NCBI GenBank assembly: GCA_900759335.1
Contig: CAAEUX010000053.1
Span: 1 to 12,829 of the forward strand
Reading direction: 5' to 3'
Length of the DNA stretch: 12,829 nt
From: an uncultured Collinsella sp.
GTDB taxonomy: Bacteria > Actinomycetota > Coriobacteriia > Coriobacteriales > Coriobacteriaceae
Shown: positions 6,860 through 12,829 of the stretch, in pieces
Numbering within the stretch: the first letter of the stretch is position 1
Layout of the letters: each line of letters opens with the position of its first letter
Made by a program: the position numbers and the translations under genes
The notes under the pieces: model-generated
Databases searched by the model: none
What the model was told of the DNA's origin: nothing
Seen by the model: the letters and a program-made list of their open reading frames with translations, nothing else

Positions 6860-7060
6860 ATGGCAGAACACATGACCCCGGTTGTCGCGAAGGTCTTGCC
6901 CGAGGAAAAGGCGGCCTTCGCGGCGGCAACCCAGCTCGTAGGCACCACGCCGTCCAACGCTATCCGCATGTTTATCGCCGCGTTCAATCGCTGCGGCACC
7001 TTTCCGTTCGACATTTCGCCCAGCGGGGCCTTTGGCACTGCGCCCGATTCTCATCAATAA
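6860..7060 (+). CDS. RelB/DinJ-like ribbon-helix-helix antitoxin, no toxin adjacent
   Basis: This 66-residue protein has the layout of the RelB/DinJ antitoxin family. A short N-terminal strand (TPVVAKV, 6-12) is followed by a helix (PEEKAAFAAATQLVG), the turn TTPSNAIRMF (29-38) and the family's characteristic PF motif (FPFDI, 48-52). Such antitoxins dimerise, bind their own promoter and neutralise a RelE/YafQ-type RNase. No such toxin lies downstream: the next 80 bases hold a 31-bp repeat and the leader of the next gene. It may therefore be an orphan antitoxin or a stand-alone DNA-binding protein. ATG 6860 has AAGGAAG ending five bases upstream, which settles the start although the frame is open further upstream. 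Confidence 0.75.
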   Translation: MAEHMTPVVAKVLPEEKAAFAAATQLVGTTPSNAIRMFIAAFNRCGTFPFDISPSGAFGTAPDSHQ

Positions 7061-7061
7061 G

Positions 7062-7092
7062 TGATCTGTTTTCCTCCGTCCCCATGGGATCA
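7062..7092 (+). repeat. 31-bp dispersed repeat, copy 4
   Basis: This is the copy closest to the consensus. It starts TGATCTG, has TTTTCCTCCGTCCCC in the middle and ends ATGGGATCA. It matches the minus-strand copy at 314-344 at 28 of 31 positions. It begins one base after the antitoxin-like stop codon and is in the same orientation as copy 3, 397 bases upstream. Confidence 0.8.
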
Positions 7093-7143
7093 GCTCTCTG
7101 CCGAGTTGTGGTAGAACTAGGGAACGGTTTTGAGGAGGTTGGC

Positions 7144-8052
7144 ATGCTCAATGCGATGATTTGGGCGCTTGCCTGTTTTGGCGTTGTCGCTGCCGATATA
7201 GCCCTGAGCGTGGTTCTGTTTTCAGTTCTCGATGCCGTATCGGTGCTGACGGGCTATCCGATCGACAATCTCGATATCCAATGGTTCCAGGCTGCCGCTC
7301 AGACGGCGTCGTTTTTGATGGCGCTGCTGTGGTGGCGTTATTTGTGGCCGCGCTCGTTTATGGCGCGCTGGCAGGGCGAGCGCCCGCTTGGCGGGGGAGC
7401 GCGTGGGGCGTGGAAACGCATCGCCTGCGTTATCGTGATCGGCCTTGCCCTGCAGGTGGTCGTTGGCTACGTGACCGACGCTGTGCTGTCGCTGTTACCC
7501 GAGGCGGCGGCCAATTACAGCGAACTTGTCGAGGAGACGGGCATGGGCGACACGAGCTATCTGGCCGTCCTGACCACGGTGCTCGGCGCTCCGTTTTGCG
7601 AGGAACTGCTGGTGCGCGGTATCATTTTTGAGTTTTCGCTCCGAGCATTTAACCCGCAGTGCCGTCCGCTCTGGAAACGCCGGCGTCGCGCACGGGCGCA
7701 AGACGTCGCCATGGTGCCCTGGGCGGCCCCGAGTACCTGGGGCGTCGCCGCGGCGATTGTGCTGCAGGCGGCGGTCTTTGGCTTTATGCATATGAACTGG
7801 GTGCAGGGCTGCTACGCCGGCGCCGCCGGTCTGGTCTTTGGCTGGGTGCTCGTGGCCACTGGAAAGCTCCGCTACACGATCCTGCTGCACTTTGCCTTTA
7901 ACGCCGGGTCGTACCTCATGGGTTTGCTGTGGTTTGTGAACACGCCGCTCGACGTGGTGGTCACGGTTGCCATCGCCGGCGTGATTCTGGTGGAGGCGAT
8001 GCGGTCGCTCGGACAGGCGTGCCAGACGGATCGTCCCTACCAGCAAGCGTGA
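7144..8052 (+). CDS. CPBP-family intramembrane protease-like protein
   Basis: This 302-residue membrane protein carries the three motifs of the CPBP (CAAX protease and bacteriocin-processing/Abi) family. They are EELLVR at 153-158 with the paired glutamates and arginine, FGFMH at 212-216 (FxxxH), and HFAFN at 249-253 (HxxxN). Family members are intramembrane glutamic proteases or protein-maturation factors. Bacterial members are linked to bacteriocin immunity, protein processing or signalling, but the substrate here is unknown. Hydrophobic segments lie at about 5-33, 50-68, 93-116, 138-150, 200-215, 224-238 and 255-290. A basic cytoplasmic-type loop sits at 174-187. ATG 7144 is chosen because AGGAGG lies five bases upstream. 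The TGA stop falls inside the first palindrome of the 8048-8194 array. Confidence 0.88.
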   Translation: MLNAMIWALACFGVVAADIALSVVLFSVLDAVSVLTGYPIDNLDIQWFQAAAQTASFLMALLWWRYLWPRSFMARWQGERPLGGGARGAWKRIACVIVIGLALQVVVGYVTDAVLSLLPEAAANYSELVEETGMGDTSYLAVLTTVLGAPFCEELLVRGIIFEFSLRAFNPQCRPLWKRRRRARAQDVAMVPWAAPSTWGVAAAIVLQAAVFGFMHMNWVQGCYAGAAGLVFGWVLVATGKLRYTILLHFAFNAGSYLMGLLWFVNTPLDVVVTVAIAGVILVEAMRSLGQACQTDRPYQQA

Positions 8053-8194
8053 TTCCCTTAAGGGCCAACGTGGATAAAAACAAATCTGCTGTGATTCCCC
8101 TAAGGAAAACACGACTAGGCGTGTCTGAGCGTGTTCCCCCTAGGGAAATCACGACTGGAGACAGCCCAAGCGTGATTTCCCTAGGGAAAACACG
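8048..8194. repeat. Array of four evenly spaced palindromic repeats
   Basis: Four related dyads of 24 bases start at 8048, 8090, 8130 and 8171. The cleanest (8171-8194) has arms CGTG and CACG around TTTCCC-TA-GGGAAA and pairs at 11 of 12 positions. The third pairs at 9 of 12, the second at 8 of 12, and the first is more divergent around CCCTTAAGGG. Centre-to-centre spacing is 42, 40 and 41 bases, about four helical turns. It lies between two convergent genes, so it may serve as a protein-binding array, a bidirectional transcript-end structure or a repeat cluster. Confidence 0.8.
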
Positions 8195-8212
8195 CTTGGC
8201 CGATGAGGAGAC

Positions 8213-8240
8213 GCCGACTGGCCAAGAGATGCCGGTCGGC
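8213..8240 (-). terminator. Hairpin just beyond the ygiQ stop
   Basis: Arms 8213-8222 and 8231-8240 pair over 10 positions with one G-U pair and an eight-base loop. The hairpin begins 10 bases past the ygiQ stop on the minus strand. No T-run follows on that strand. A competing 7-bp stem (CTTGGCC at 8195-8201 with GGCCAAG at 8220-8226) overlaps it. The terminator role is therefore only a suggestion. Confidence 0.4.
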
Positions 8241-8250
8241 CCTCGCCACG

Positions 8251-10392
8251 CTAGTTGCGGCGTCCGCCGCCGTTGGCGCCCTGCCGTCCCTGGGCCGCGC
8301 GATTGCGACCGGCGGTGTTCTGCGCACGCGACATGCCGCCGTGGCCCTTGCTGCCCTTGGGCCCCTTGCCGGCGGCGCCACCGTGGGCCTTGCCGCCCTT
8401 CTTGCCAGTGCCGTGTCCGCCGCTGGCCGATGCCTCGCCCGGGCGCGGCGGCACGGGACGGATCAGGCAATGCTTGGTGTAGCCGATCAGATCGAGGCGG
8501 CCAGCCTTTTCCAGCGCCTCGCGCACGAGCTTGTAGTTCTCGGGCTTGCGATACTGGATGAGCGCACGCTGCATGGCCTTCTCGTGCGGGTCGCGCGCTA
8601 CATAGATCGGCTTCATGGTGCGCGGGTCCACGCCGGTGTAGTACATGCACGTCGACATGGTGGATGGCGTGGGGTAGAAGTCCTGCACCTGCTCGGGCAT
8701 GTAGCCCATGTCGCGCACGGCCTCGGCAAGGTCCACAGCTTCCTTCATCGTTGAACCGGGGTGGCTCGAGATCAGGTATGGCACCACATACTGCTTGAGT
8801 CCGTATTCGCGGTTCAGGCGTTCAAATTTACGGCAGAACGCGTCGTAGACGGCGCGGCTTGGCTTGCCCATCACGGACAACACCGCGTCGCTCACGTGCT
8901 CGGGCGCTACGCGCAGCTGGCCCGAGACATGGTGCTCCAGCAGCTCGCGCAAAAATTCGTCCGAGGCGTCGGCCATGGTGTAGTCAAAACGGATGCCGCT
9001 GCGCACGAAGACCTTTTTGACGCCCGGTAGCTGGCGCAGGTCGCGCAACAGCTGCGTGTAGCCGCTCTCGTCGACCACCATGTTCTTGCACACGCTCGGC
9101 CACAGGCAGCGCTTGTTCTTGCATACGCCGTGCTTGAGCTGCTTGTCGCAGGCGGGACGGCTAAAGTTGGCCGTCGGTCCTCCCACGTCGTTGATGTAGC
9201 CCTTAAACTCGGGATCGCGCGTGAGCAGCTCGGCCTCGCGCATGATCGAGTCGTGGCTGCGCATCTGCAGCACACGGCCTTGGTGGAAGGTGAGGGCGCA
9301 AAACGAGCACTCGCCAAAACAGCCGCGGTTGGAGCTAATGGAAAACTTGATCTCGGCAAAGGCCGGCACGCCGCCCGCCGCGTCGTAATCGGGATGCCAA
9401 TCGCGTGCGTAGGGGAGTTCGGCCACCTCGTCCATCTCGTCGGTGGTGAGTGTCGCCGACGGCGGGTTCTGCACCACATAGACGCTGTTGGGGTAGGGCT
9501 CTACCAGGCGATGCCCGGTGATGGGGTCCATATTCTGCTGCTGCACGTTAAAGCTGCGCGCGTAGTTGAGCTTGTCGGCGGCAAGGTCGTCCCAGCTGGG
9601 CAGCAGGTCGTAGTCGTAGACCTCGTCGAGCGAGCTCGTGCGGTAGACGGTGCCGTTGATATAGGTGATCTGATCGACAGGCAGTCCCGCGTCGAGCGCG
9701 TCGGCAATTTCGACAATCGCGTGCTCGCCCATGCCGTAGATGAGAATGTCGGCGCCCGAGTCGAGCAGTACCGAGCGCTTGAGCTTGTCCTGCCAGTAGT
9801 CGTAGTGGGCCAGGCGGCGCAGACTTGCCTCGATGCCGCCGATGATGATGGGGGCGTCCTTGAACGTCTGGCGGATGAGGTTACCGTAGACCGTGACGGC
9901 TCGGTTGGGACGGTGACCCTCCTCGCCGCCGGGGGTATAGGCGTCGGTGTGGCGGCGGTGCTTGGTCACCGAATAGTGGTTGACCATGGAGTCCATATTG
10001 CCGGCGCTGACCAAAAAGCCCAGGCGCGGCTCGCCGAGCACGGTGATGCTGGCGGGGTCGGTCCAATCGGGCTGGCAGATGATGCCCACCTTGTAGCCGT
10101 GTGCGTCGAGTACGCGGCTGACGATGGCCATACCAAAGCTGGGATGGTCCACGTAGGCGTCGCCGCAGATGTAGACAAAGTCGCACTGGTCCCAGCCGCG
10201 CGCATCCATGTCGGCGCGGCTGACGGGGAGGAACTTATCGCGGCCCGGTCGCCAGGGGCGGGCGGGCGTCGCTTGGGAATGCTTGGTGCGGGCGACCGTG
10301 GCCTGCGCCTTACCGCCACGCTTTTGCTGCTGGCCCTGTTTGCCCTGTTGACTGCGCTGGTTGTTCTGAGCGTGCTGAGGCTTTTTTGCCAC
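8251..10392 (-). CDS. ygiQ: YgiQ family (UPF0313) radical SAM protein
   Basis: This 713-residue protein belongs to the YgiQ/UPF0313 radical SAM family, whose reaction is not established. The 4Fe-4S/SAM motif is GCFGECSFC, with C358, C362 and C365 (CxxxCxxC). The N-terminal half (about 55-300) holds the conserved family region, including GDAYVDHPSFG, GNMDSMVNHY and IGGIEASLRR. The C-terminal half contains RVAPEH and the family's QDFYPTP. Two low-complexity ends are unusual: a Gln/Lys-rich start (1-45) and a Gly/Lys/Arg-rich tail (about 660-713), which look disordered and basic. GTG 10392 is chosen because GGGAGG lies five bases upstream; the frame stays open to 10563 without a ribosome-binding site. 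The gene converges on the CPBP gene and diverges from the DUF1275 gene. Confidence 0.93.
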   Translation of the reverse strand: MAKKPQHAQNNQRSQQGKQGQQQKRGGKAQATVARTKHSQATPARPWRPGRDKFLPVSRADMDARGWDQCDFVYICGDAYVDHPSFGMAIVSRVLDAHGYKVGIICQPDWTDPASITVLGEPRLGFLVSAGNMDSMVNHYSVTKHRRHTDAYTPGGEEGHRPNRAVTVYGNLIRQTFKDAPIIIGGIEASLRRLAHYDYWQDKLKRSVLLDSGADILIYGMGEHAIVEIADALDAGLPVDQITYINGTVYRTSSLDEVYDYDLLPSWDDLAADKLNYARSFNVQQQNMDPITGHRLVEPYPNSVYVVQNPPSATLTTDEMDEVAELPYARDWHPDYDAAGGVPAFAEIKFSISSNRGCFGECSFCALTFHQGRVLQMRSHDSIMREAELLTRDPEFKGYINDVGGPTANFSRPACDKQLKHGVCKNKRCLWPSVCKNMVVDESGYTQLLRDLRQLPGVKKVFVRSGIRFDYTMADASDEFLRELLEHHVSGQLRVAPEHVSDAVLSVMGKPSRAVYDAFCRKFERLNREYGLKQYVVPYLISSHPGSTMKEAVDLAEAVRDMGYMPEQVQDFYPTPSTMSTCMYYTGVDPRTMKPIYVARDPHEKAMQRALIQYRKPENYKLVREALEKAGRLDLIGYTKHCLIRPVPPRPGEASASGGHGTGKKGGKAHGGAAGKGPKGSKGHGGMSRAQNTAGRNRAAQGRQGANGGGRRN

Positions 10393-10429
10393 GATCCCTC
10401 CCGGTGTTTGTATGCTGCACGTAATTGTA

Positions 10430-10464
10430 ACCAGTCTTTTTGGGACGGGGCTAAAAAGACTGGT
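10430..10464. promoter_or_regulatory. 12-bp perfect inverted repeat upstream of ygiQ
   Basis: ACCAGTCTTTTT at 10430-10441 and its exact reverse complement at 10453-10464 surround an 11-base loop (10442-10452). It lies 38 bases upstream of the ygiQ start. On the minus strand a TACAAT hexamer (10422-10427) could be a -10 box, which would put the dyad over the -35 region. No good -35 is seen, so the promoter itself is uncertain. The stem could equally be a hairpin in a longer leader. Confidence 0.45.
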
Positions 10465-10645
10465 GGCGTACATGAGCTGGCGGATCGGCGCGTCGATGCG
10501 GGTGTTGTTTGTTTCCAGACTGTGTATCTGCGCGTTGGAGAACCCGTCTCGCGCGCACGCCATGTTGTCAATGGGTTACAGTATGAACGGCGGCTATGTT
10601 TCCGCCAACGCACGAGAGAGTCGTCAACAAGGAGGATGCACGACG

Positions 10646-11362
10646 ATGCAGCGTGCCAAACAGATATCGGAGTCTATTGAGCTGGGCATCATCTTGGCGC
10701 TCGCCGGTGGCTTTATGGACGTGTATTCGTACATTGGGCGCGACCATGTTTTCGCCAACGCGCAGACAGGCAACATCCTGCTCGTGGGCGTGAGCATCTC
10801 GGAGGGCAACTGGGCACTTGCGGGGCGCTACTTCTTCCCTGTGGTGTCGTTTGCTGTGGGCATTATGCTTGCCGACCTGGTACACGAGCGGTTTGGCAGT
10901 GTGATCCACTGGCGTCAGGTGACGGTGTTCTTTGAAGCCGTCATCTTGCTGGGCGTGAGCTTTATCCCCGGTGGCGGTTACAATCTGCTCGCTAACTGCC
11001 TCACCTCGTTTGCCTGCGGCATGCAGGTTGAGAGCTTCCGCAAGATACATGGTCACGGCATCGCCACGACCATGTGCATCGGTAACCTGCGCAATGCGCT
11101 GCAAAACGTGGACGACTACATCATCACCCACAAGCGCGGCTTTTTGGAAAACGGCGTGCTGTACTTTGGCGTGATCTTTACCTTTGTGTTTGGCGCCGTA
11201 CTGGGCAACTGGTGTATTGAGCGCATGGGCCTGCATGCCATCGTCGTGGCGAGCTTGCTGCTGTTTGTCGCGTTTGCCATCATGTTTATCGACCGCGAGC
11301 GCGATTTGCGCTCTCGCTGGAAGCGTGCCTGCGAAGATTGGAAAGACGCCTGCCGAAAGTAA
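10646..11362 (+). CDS. DUF1275 family (YoaK-like) membrane protein
   Basis: This 238-residue integral membrane protein belongs to the DUF1275 family, whose function is not established. The N-terminal signature is clear: ALAGGFMDVYSYI (18-30) followed by FANAQTGNILLVGV (36-49), the classic TGN motif. The rest holds further hydrophobic segments at about 62-77, 91-107, 112-125, 169-189 and 196-213. A polar helix-rich region around 125-162 includes GMQVESFRK, GIATTMCIGNLRNAL and DDYI. It ends with a basic, charged tail rich in Arg, Lys and Trp. ATG 10646 follows AAGGAGG (10629-10635) at a slightly long spacing of ten bases. It appears to be a single-gene unit, closed by the hairpin at 11368. Confidence 0.9.
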   Translation: MQRAKQISESIELGIILALAGGFMDVYSYIGRDHVFANAQTGNILLVGVSISEGNWALAGRYFFPVVSFAVGIMLADLVHERFGSVIHWRQVTVFFEAVILLGVSFIPGGGYNLLANCLTSFACGMQVESFRKIHGHGIATTMCIGNLRNALQNVDDYIITHKRGFLENGVLYFGVIFTFVFGAVLGNWCIERMGLHAIVVASLLLFVAFAIMFIDRERDLRSRWKRACEDWKDACRK

Positions 11363-11367
11363 CCGAA

Positions 11368-11396
11368 TGCGGCAAAGGGGCTGTCCCTTTGCCGCA
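11368..11396 (+). terminator. Hairpin terminator after the DUF1275 gene
   Basis: TGCGGCAAAGGG (11368-11379) and CCCTTTGCCGCA (11385-11396) are perfectly complementary over 12 bp with a five-base loop. The structure starts five bases after the stop codon. The following ATATTATTC is T-rich rather than a clean T-run, so termination may be imperfect, but position and stem strength support the call. Confidence 0.75.
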
Positions 11397-11412
11397 ATAT
11401 TATTCATCATCT

Positions 11413-11428
11413 GTTGAAACGCTTTAAC
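11413..11428. promoter_or_regulatory. LacI/GalR-type operator candidate upstream of fucO
   Basis: GTTGAAACGCTTTAAC is a 16-base imperfect dyad with six of eight positions symmetric and a central CG, the hallmark of many LacI/GalR-family operators. The internal AACGCTTT recurs in inverted form at 11461-11468 (AAAGCGTT). A TTGACG hexamer at 11433-11438 could be a -35 element, although no good -10 follows at the right distance. The location, 100 bases before a sugar-fermentation gene, fits catabolic control. Confidence 0.35.
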
Positions 11429-11527
11429 ACCTTTGACGTTCTCACGCGTTTTTTGTTTCAAAAGCGTTAGGATGGGACTTATAGCGCGGGGCGTAATGGG
11501 TGCCCCGCACACGATGGGAGGCTATCA

Positions 11528-12694
11528 ATGGCTAATCGTTTCGTTCTCAATACCATTTCTTATCATGGTTCCGGCGCCATCAAGGAGATCCCCGGCGAGC
11601 TCCAGCGTCGCGGCTACAAAAAGATCTTCGTCTGCTCCGACCCCGATCTGGTTAAGTTTGGCGTTACCGCTAAGGTGACCGACGAGCTCGACGCCGCCGG
11701 CATCGCTTGGAGCCTCTACTCCGAGATCAAGCCCAACCCCACGATTCAGAACGTCAAGGACGGCGTCGAGGCCTTTAAGGCCGCCGACGCTGACGCTATC
11801 GTGACCATCGGTGGCGGTTCCTCCATGGACACTGCCAAGGCCATCGGCATCATCATCAACAACCCTGAGTTCGCCGATGTCCGCAGCCTCGAGGGCGTTG
11901 CTCCCACTAAGAACCACGCCGTGTTCACCATCGCCGTGCCGACGACCGCCGGTACCGCCGCCGAGGTGACCATCAACTACGTCATCACCGACCCCGAGAA
12001 GGTCCGCAAGTTCGTGTGCGTCGACACCAACGACGCCCCCGAGGTCGCCGTCGTCGACCCCGATATGATGGCTTCCATGCCCGCCGGCCTGACCGCCTCT
12101 ACTGGCATGGACGCTCTGACCCACGCCATCGAGGGCTACACCACCAAGGGCGCTTGGGAGCTCTCCGACATGTTCCACTTTGAGGCTATCAAGCTGATCA
12201 GCGAGAACCTGCGCGACTCTGTCGCCGAGGCCAAGTCCGGTCAGCCCGGCTCCGGCCGCGAGGGCATGGCTCTTGGCCAGTATGTCGCTGGCATGGGCTT
12301 CTCCAACGTCGGCTTGGGCATCGACCACGCCATGGCTCACACCCTGTCCGCTCACTACGATACCCCGCACGGTGTCGCCTGCGCCATGCTGCTGCCGATC
12401 GCCATGGAGTTCAACAAGCCGGTTTGCACCGAGCGCCTGGCCAAGGTTGCCGTTGCCATGGGCGTTGACACCACGGGCATGAGCACCGACGAGGCCGCCG
12501 ATGCTGCCATCGCCGCCGTCAAGCAGCTCTCCGCCGACGTGAACATCCCGCACGTCTGCGAGGCCATGAAGGCTGACGAGATCGAGGTCCTGGCCAAGGA
12601 CGCCATGGCCGACGCCTGCTTCCCGGGCAACCCGCGCGAGGCGACGCTCGACGACGTCATCGAGCTCTTCAAGAAGATCTGCCCGGCTGCTTAA
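11528..12694 (+). CDS. fucO: Lactaldehyde reductase / iron-dependent alcohol dehydrogenase
   Basis: This 388-residue group III iron alcohol dehydrogenase is close to E. coli FucO in length and over long identical blocks such as NNPEFADVRSLEG (111-123), PTTAGTAAEVTINYVITD (138-155) and MALGQYVAGMGFSNVGLG (247-264). FucO reduces L-lactaldehyde to 1,2-propanediol with NADH, regenerating NAD+ during fucose or rhamnose fermentation. The nucleotide-binding GGGSSMDT lies at 95-102. Metal ligands are D195 and H199 (GMDALTHAIEG), H267 and H281 (YDTPHG). No other fucose or rhamnose genes are adjacent, so it may act as a general aldehyde or glycol reductase. Codons are almost uniformly C-ended, more so than in neighbouring genes, suggesting high expression. 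GGGAGG is at 11516-11521, upstream of the ATG. Confidence 0.95.
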   Translation: MANRFVLNTISYHGSGAIKEIPGELQRRGYKKIFVCSDPDLVKFGVTAKVTDELDAAGIAWSLYSEIKPNPTIQNVKDGVEAFKAADADAIVTIGGGSSMDTAKAIGIIINNPEFADVRSLEGVAPTKNHAVFTIAVPTTAGTAAEVTINYVITDPEKVRKFVCVDTNDAPEVAVVDPDMMASMPAGLTASTGMDALTHAIEGYTTKGAWELSDMFHFEAIKLISENLRDSVAEAKSGQPGSGREGMALGQYVAGMGFSNVGLGIDHAMAHTLSAHYDTPHGVACAMLLPIAMEFNKPVCTERLAKVAVAMGVDTTGMSTDEAADAAIAAVKQLSADVNIPHVCEAMKADEIEVLAKDAMADACFPGNPREATLDDVIELFKKICPAA

Positions 12695-12701
12695 CCTGGT
12701 T

Positions 12702-12829
12702 CGGCGGGCCCCGCCCGTTAGCCCCAGAATCGTCCTCGGACATGTCGGAGGCCCCGCTGCGCACTACGTGCGGCGGGGCCTCCTTCTGTCCTGCGGAAAG
12801 ATTCTGGGGCTAACGGGCGGGGCCCGCCG
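12702..12829. repeat. Perfect 30-bp inverted repeat enclosing a nested hairpin
   Basis: Positions 12702-12731 are the exact reverse complement of 12800-12829, which is the last base of the window, so the arms may be longer. The arms include CGGCGGGCCCCGCCCG and TTAGCCCCAGAATC. The 68-base interior holds a near-perfect 18-base palindrome (12734-12751) and a separate GC-rich hairpin (12747-12783) that share five bases. The block starts seven bases after the fucO stop codon. It could be a small mobile element, an invertible segment or a very strong two-way terminator. Confidence 0.9.
12747..12787 (+). terminator. GC-rich hairpin, probable fucO terminator
   Basis: GGAGGCCCCGC (12747-12757) pairs with GCGGGGCCTCC (12773-12783). 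After a two-base bulge, CGCAC pairs with GTGCG around a three-base loop, giving 16 bp in all. TTCT follows, a weak T-run. It sits in the interior of the 30-bp inverted repeat, 53 bases past the fucO stop. Confidence 0.65.

Noticed and set aside
6769..7143. Upstream extension of the CPBP frame across the antitoxin-like gene
   Set aside because: The frame is merely open there. The antitoxin-like frame has its own ribosome-binding site and family motifs, and ATG 7144 has AGGAGG at ideal spacing.
8048..8194. CRISPR-like array
   Set aside because: The repeats are imperfect palindromes of 24 bases with spacers of only 16 to 20 bases, there are no cas genes, and repeat identity is too low.
10393..10563. 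Upstream extension of ygiQ to an ATG at 10563
   Set aside because: The extra residues match no family feature. GTG 10392 has a strong, well-spaced GGGAGG and the extension would run through the regulatory dyad.
11525..12553. Minus-strand open frame opposite fucO
   Set aside because: It is a Gly/Val/Asp-rich mirror translation of strongly C-ended codons, and fucO is certain.

Overview
The window is high-GC, densely coded bacterial DNA. The gene content points to an anaerobic gut actinobacterium of the class Coriobacteriia, most likely Collinsella or a close relative. The clues are a monomeric-type [FeFe] hydrogenase, a FucO-type iron alcohol dehydrogenase, a DUF1275 membrane protein, a RelB/DinJ-like antitoxin and strongly C/G-ended codons. 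The genus is an inference from gene content, not a sequence match.

Layout. (1) Positions 2-64 are the basic, Gly/Arg-rich tail of a gene that starts outside the window, followed by a strong terminator at 98-133. (2) Positions 134-574 hold no convincing gene. This stretch is relatively AT-rich and carries two imperfect inverted repeats (157-252 and 281-344) and a small palindrome (488-500) ahead of the next operon. (3) Positions 575-6644 are a tightly packed four-gene operon. It encodes a flavoprotein in which a NuoF-type 4Fe-4S tail is fused to a GltD/NfnL-like NAD(P)H dehydrogenase, an [FeFe] hydrogenase (HydA), a Tat-type lipoprotein resembling NMT1/TauA substrate-binding proteins, and one polypeptide joining an ABC permease to an ABC ATPase. 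Gene junctions are a 7-base overlap, a 2-base gap and a 3-base gap. (4) Positions 6645-7143 hold a small RelB/DinJ-like antitoxin gene with no toxin beside it. It lies between two direct copies of a 31-bp dispersed repeat, with tandem 10-bp repeats upstream. (5) Positions 7144-8052 encode a CPBP (CAAX protease-like) membrane protein. Its stop codon lies inside the first of four evenly spaced palindromes (8048-8194). (6) A convergent radical-SAM gene, ygiQ, occupies 8251-10392 on the minus strand. (7) A divergent DUF1275 membrane-protein gene (10646-11362) is followed by a hairpin. (8) fucO (11528-12694) follows its own regulatory-looking leader. The window ends in a 128-bp structure with perfect 30-bp inverted ends.

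How the genes may work together. The flavoprotein probably passes electrons between NAD(P)H and HydA, so the first two genes form a soluble hydrogen-producing or hydrogen-consuming enzyme. FucO is a separate NADH sink that reduces lactaldehyde or related aldehydes to alcohols, so both loci serve fermentative redox balance. The most unusual arrangement is the importer co-transcribed with the hydrogenase. Its substrate cannot be read from the sequence. The other notable signals are non-coding: a 31-bp repeat family, a helically phased palindrome array, and the long perfect inverted repeat at the right edge.
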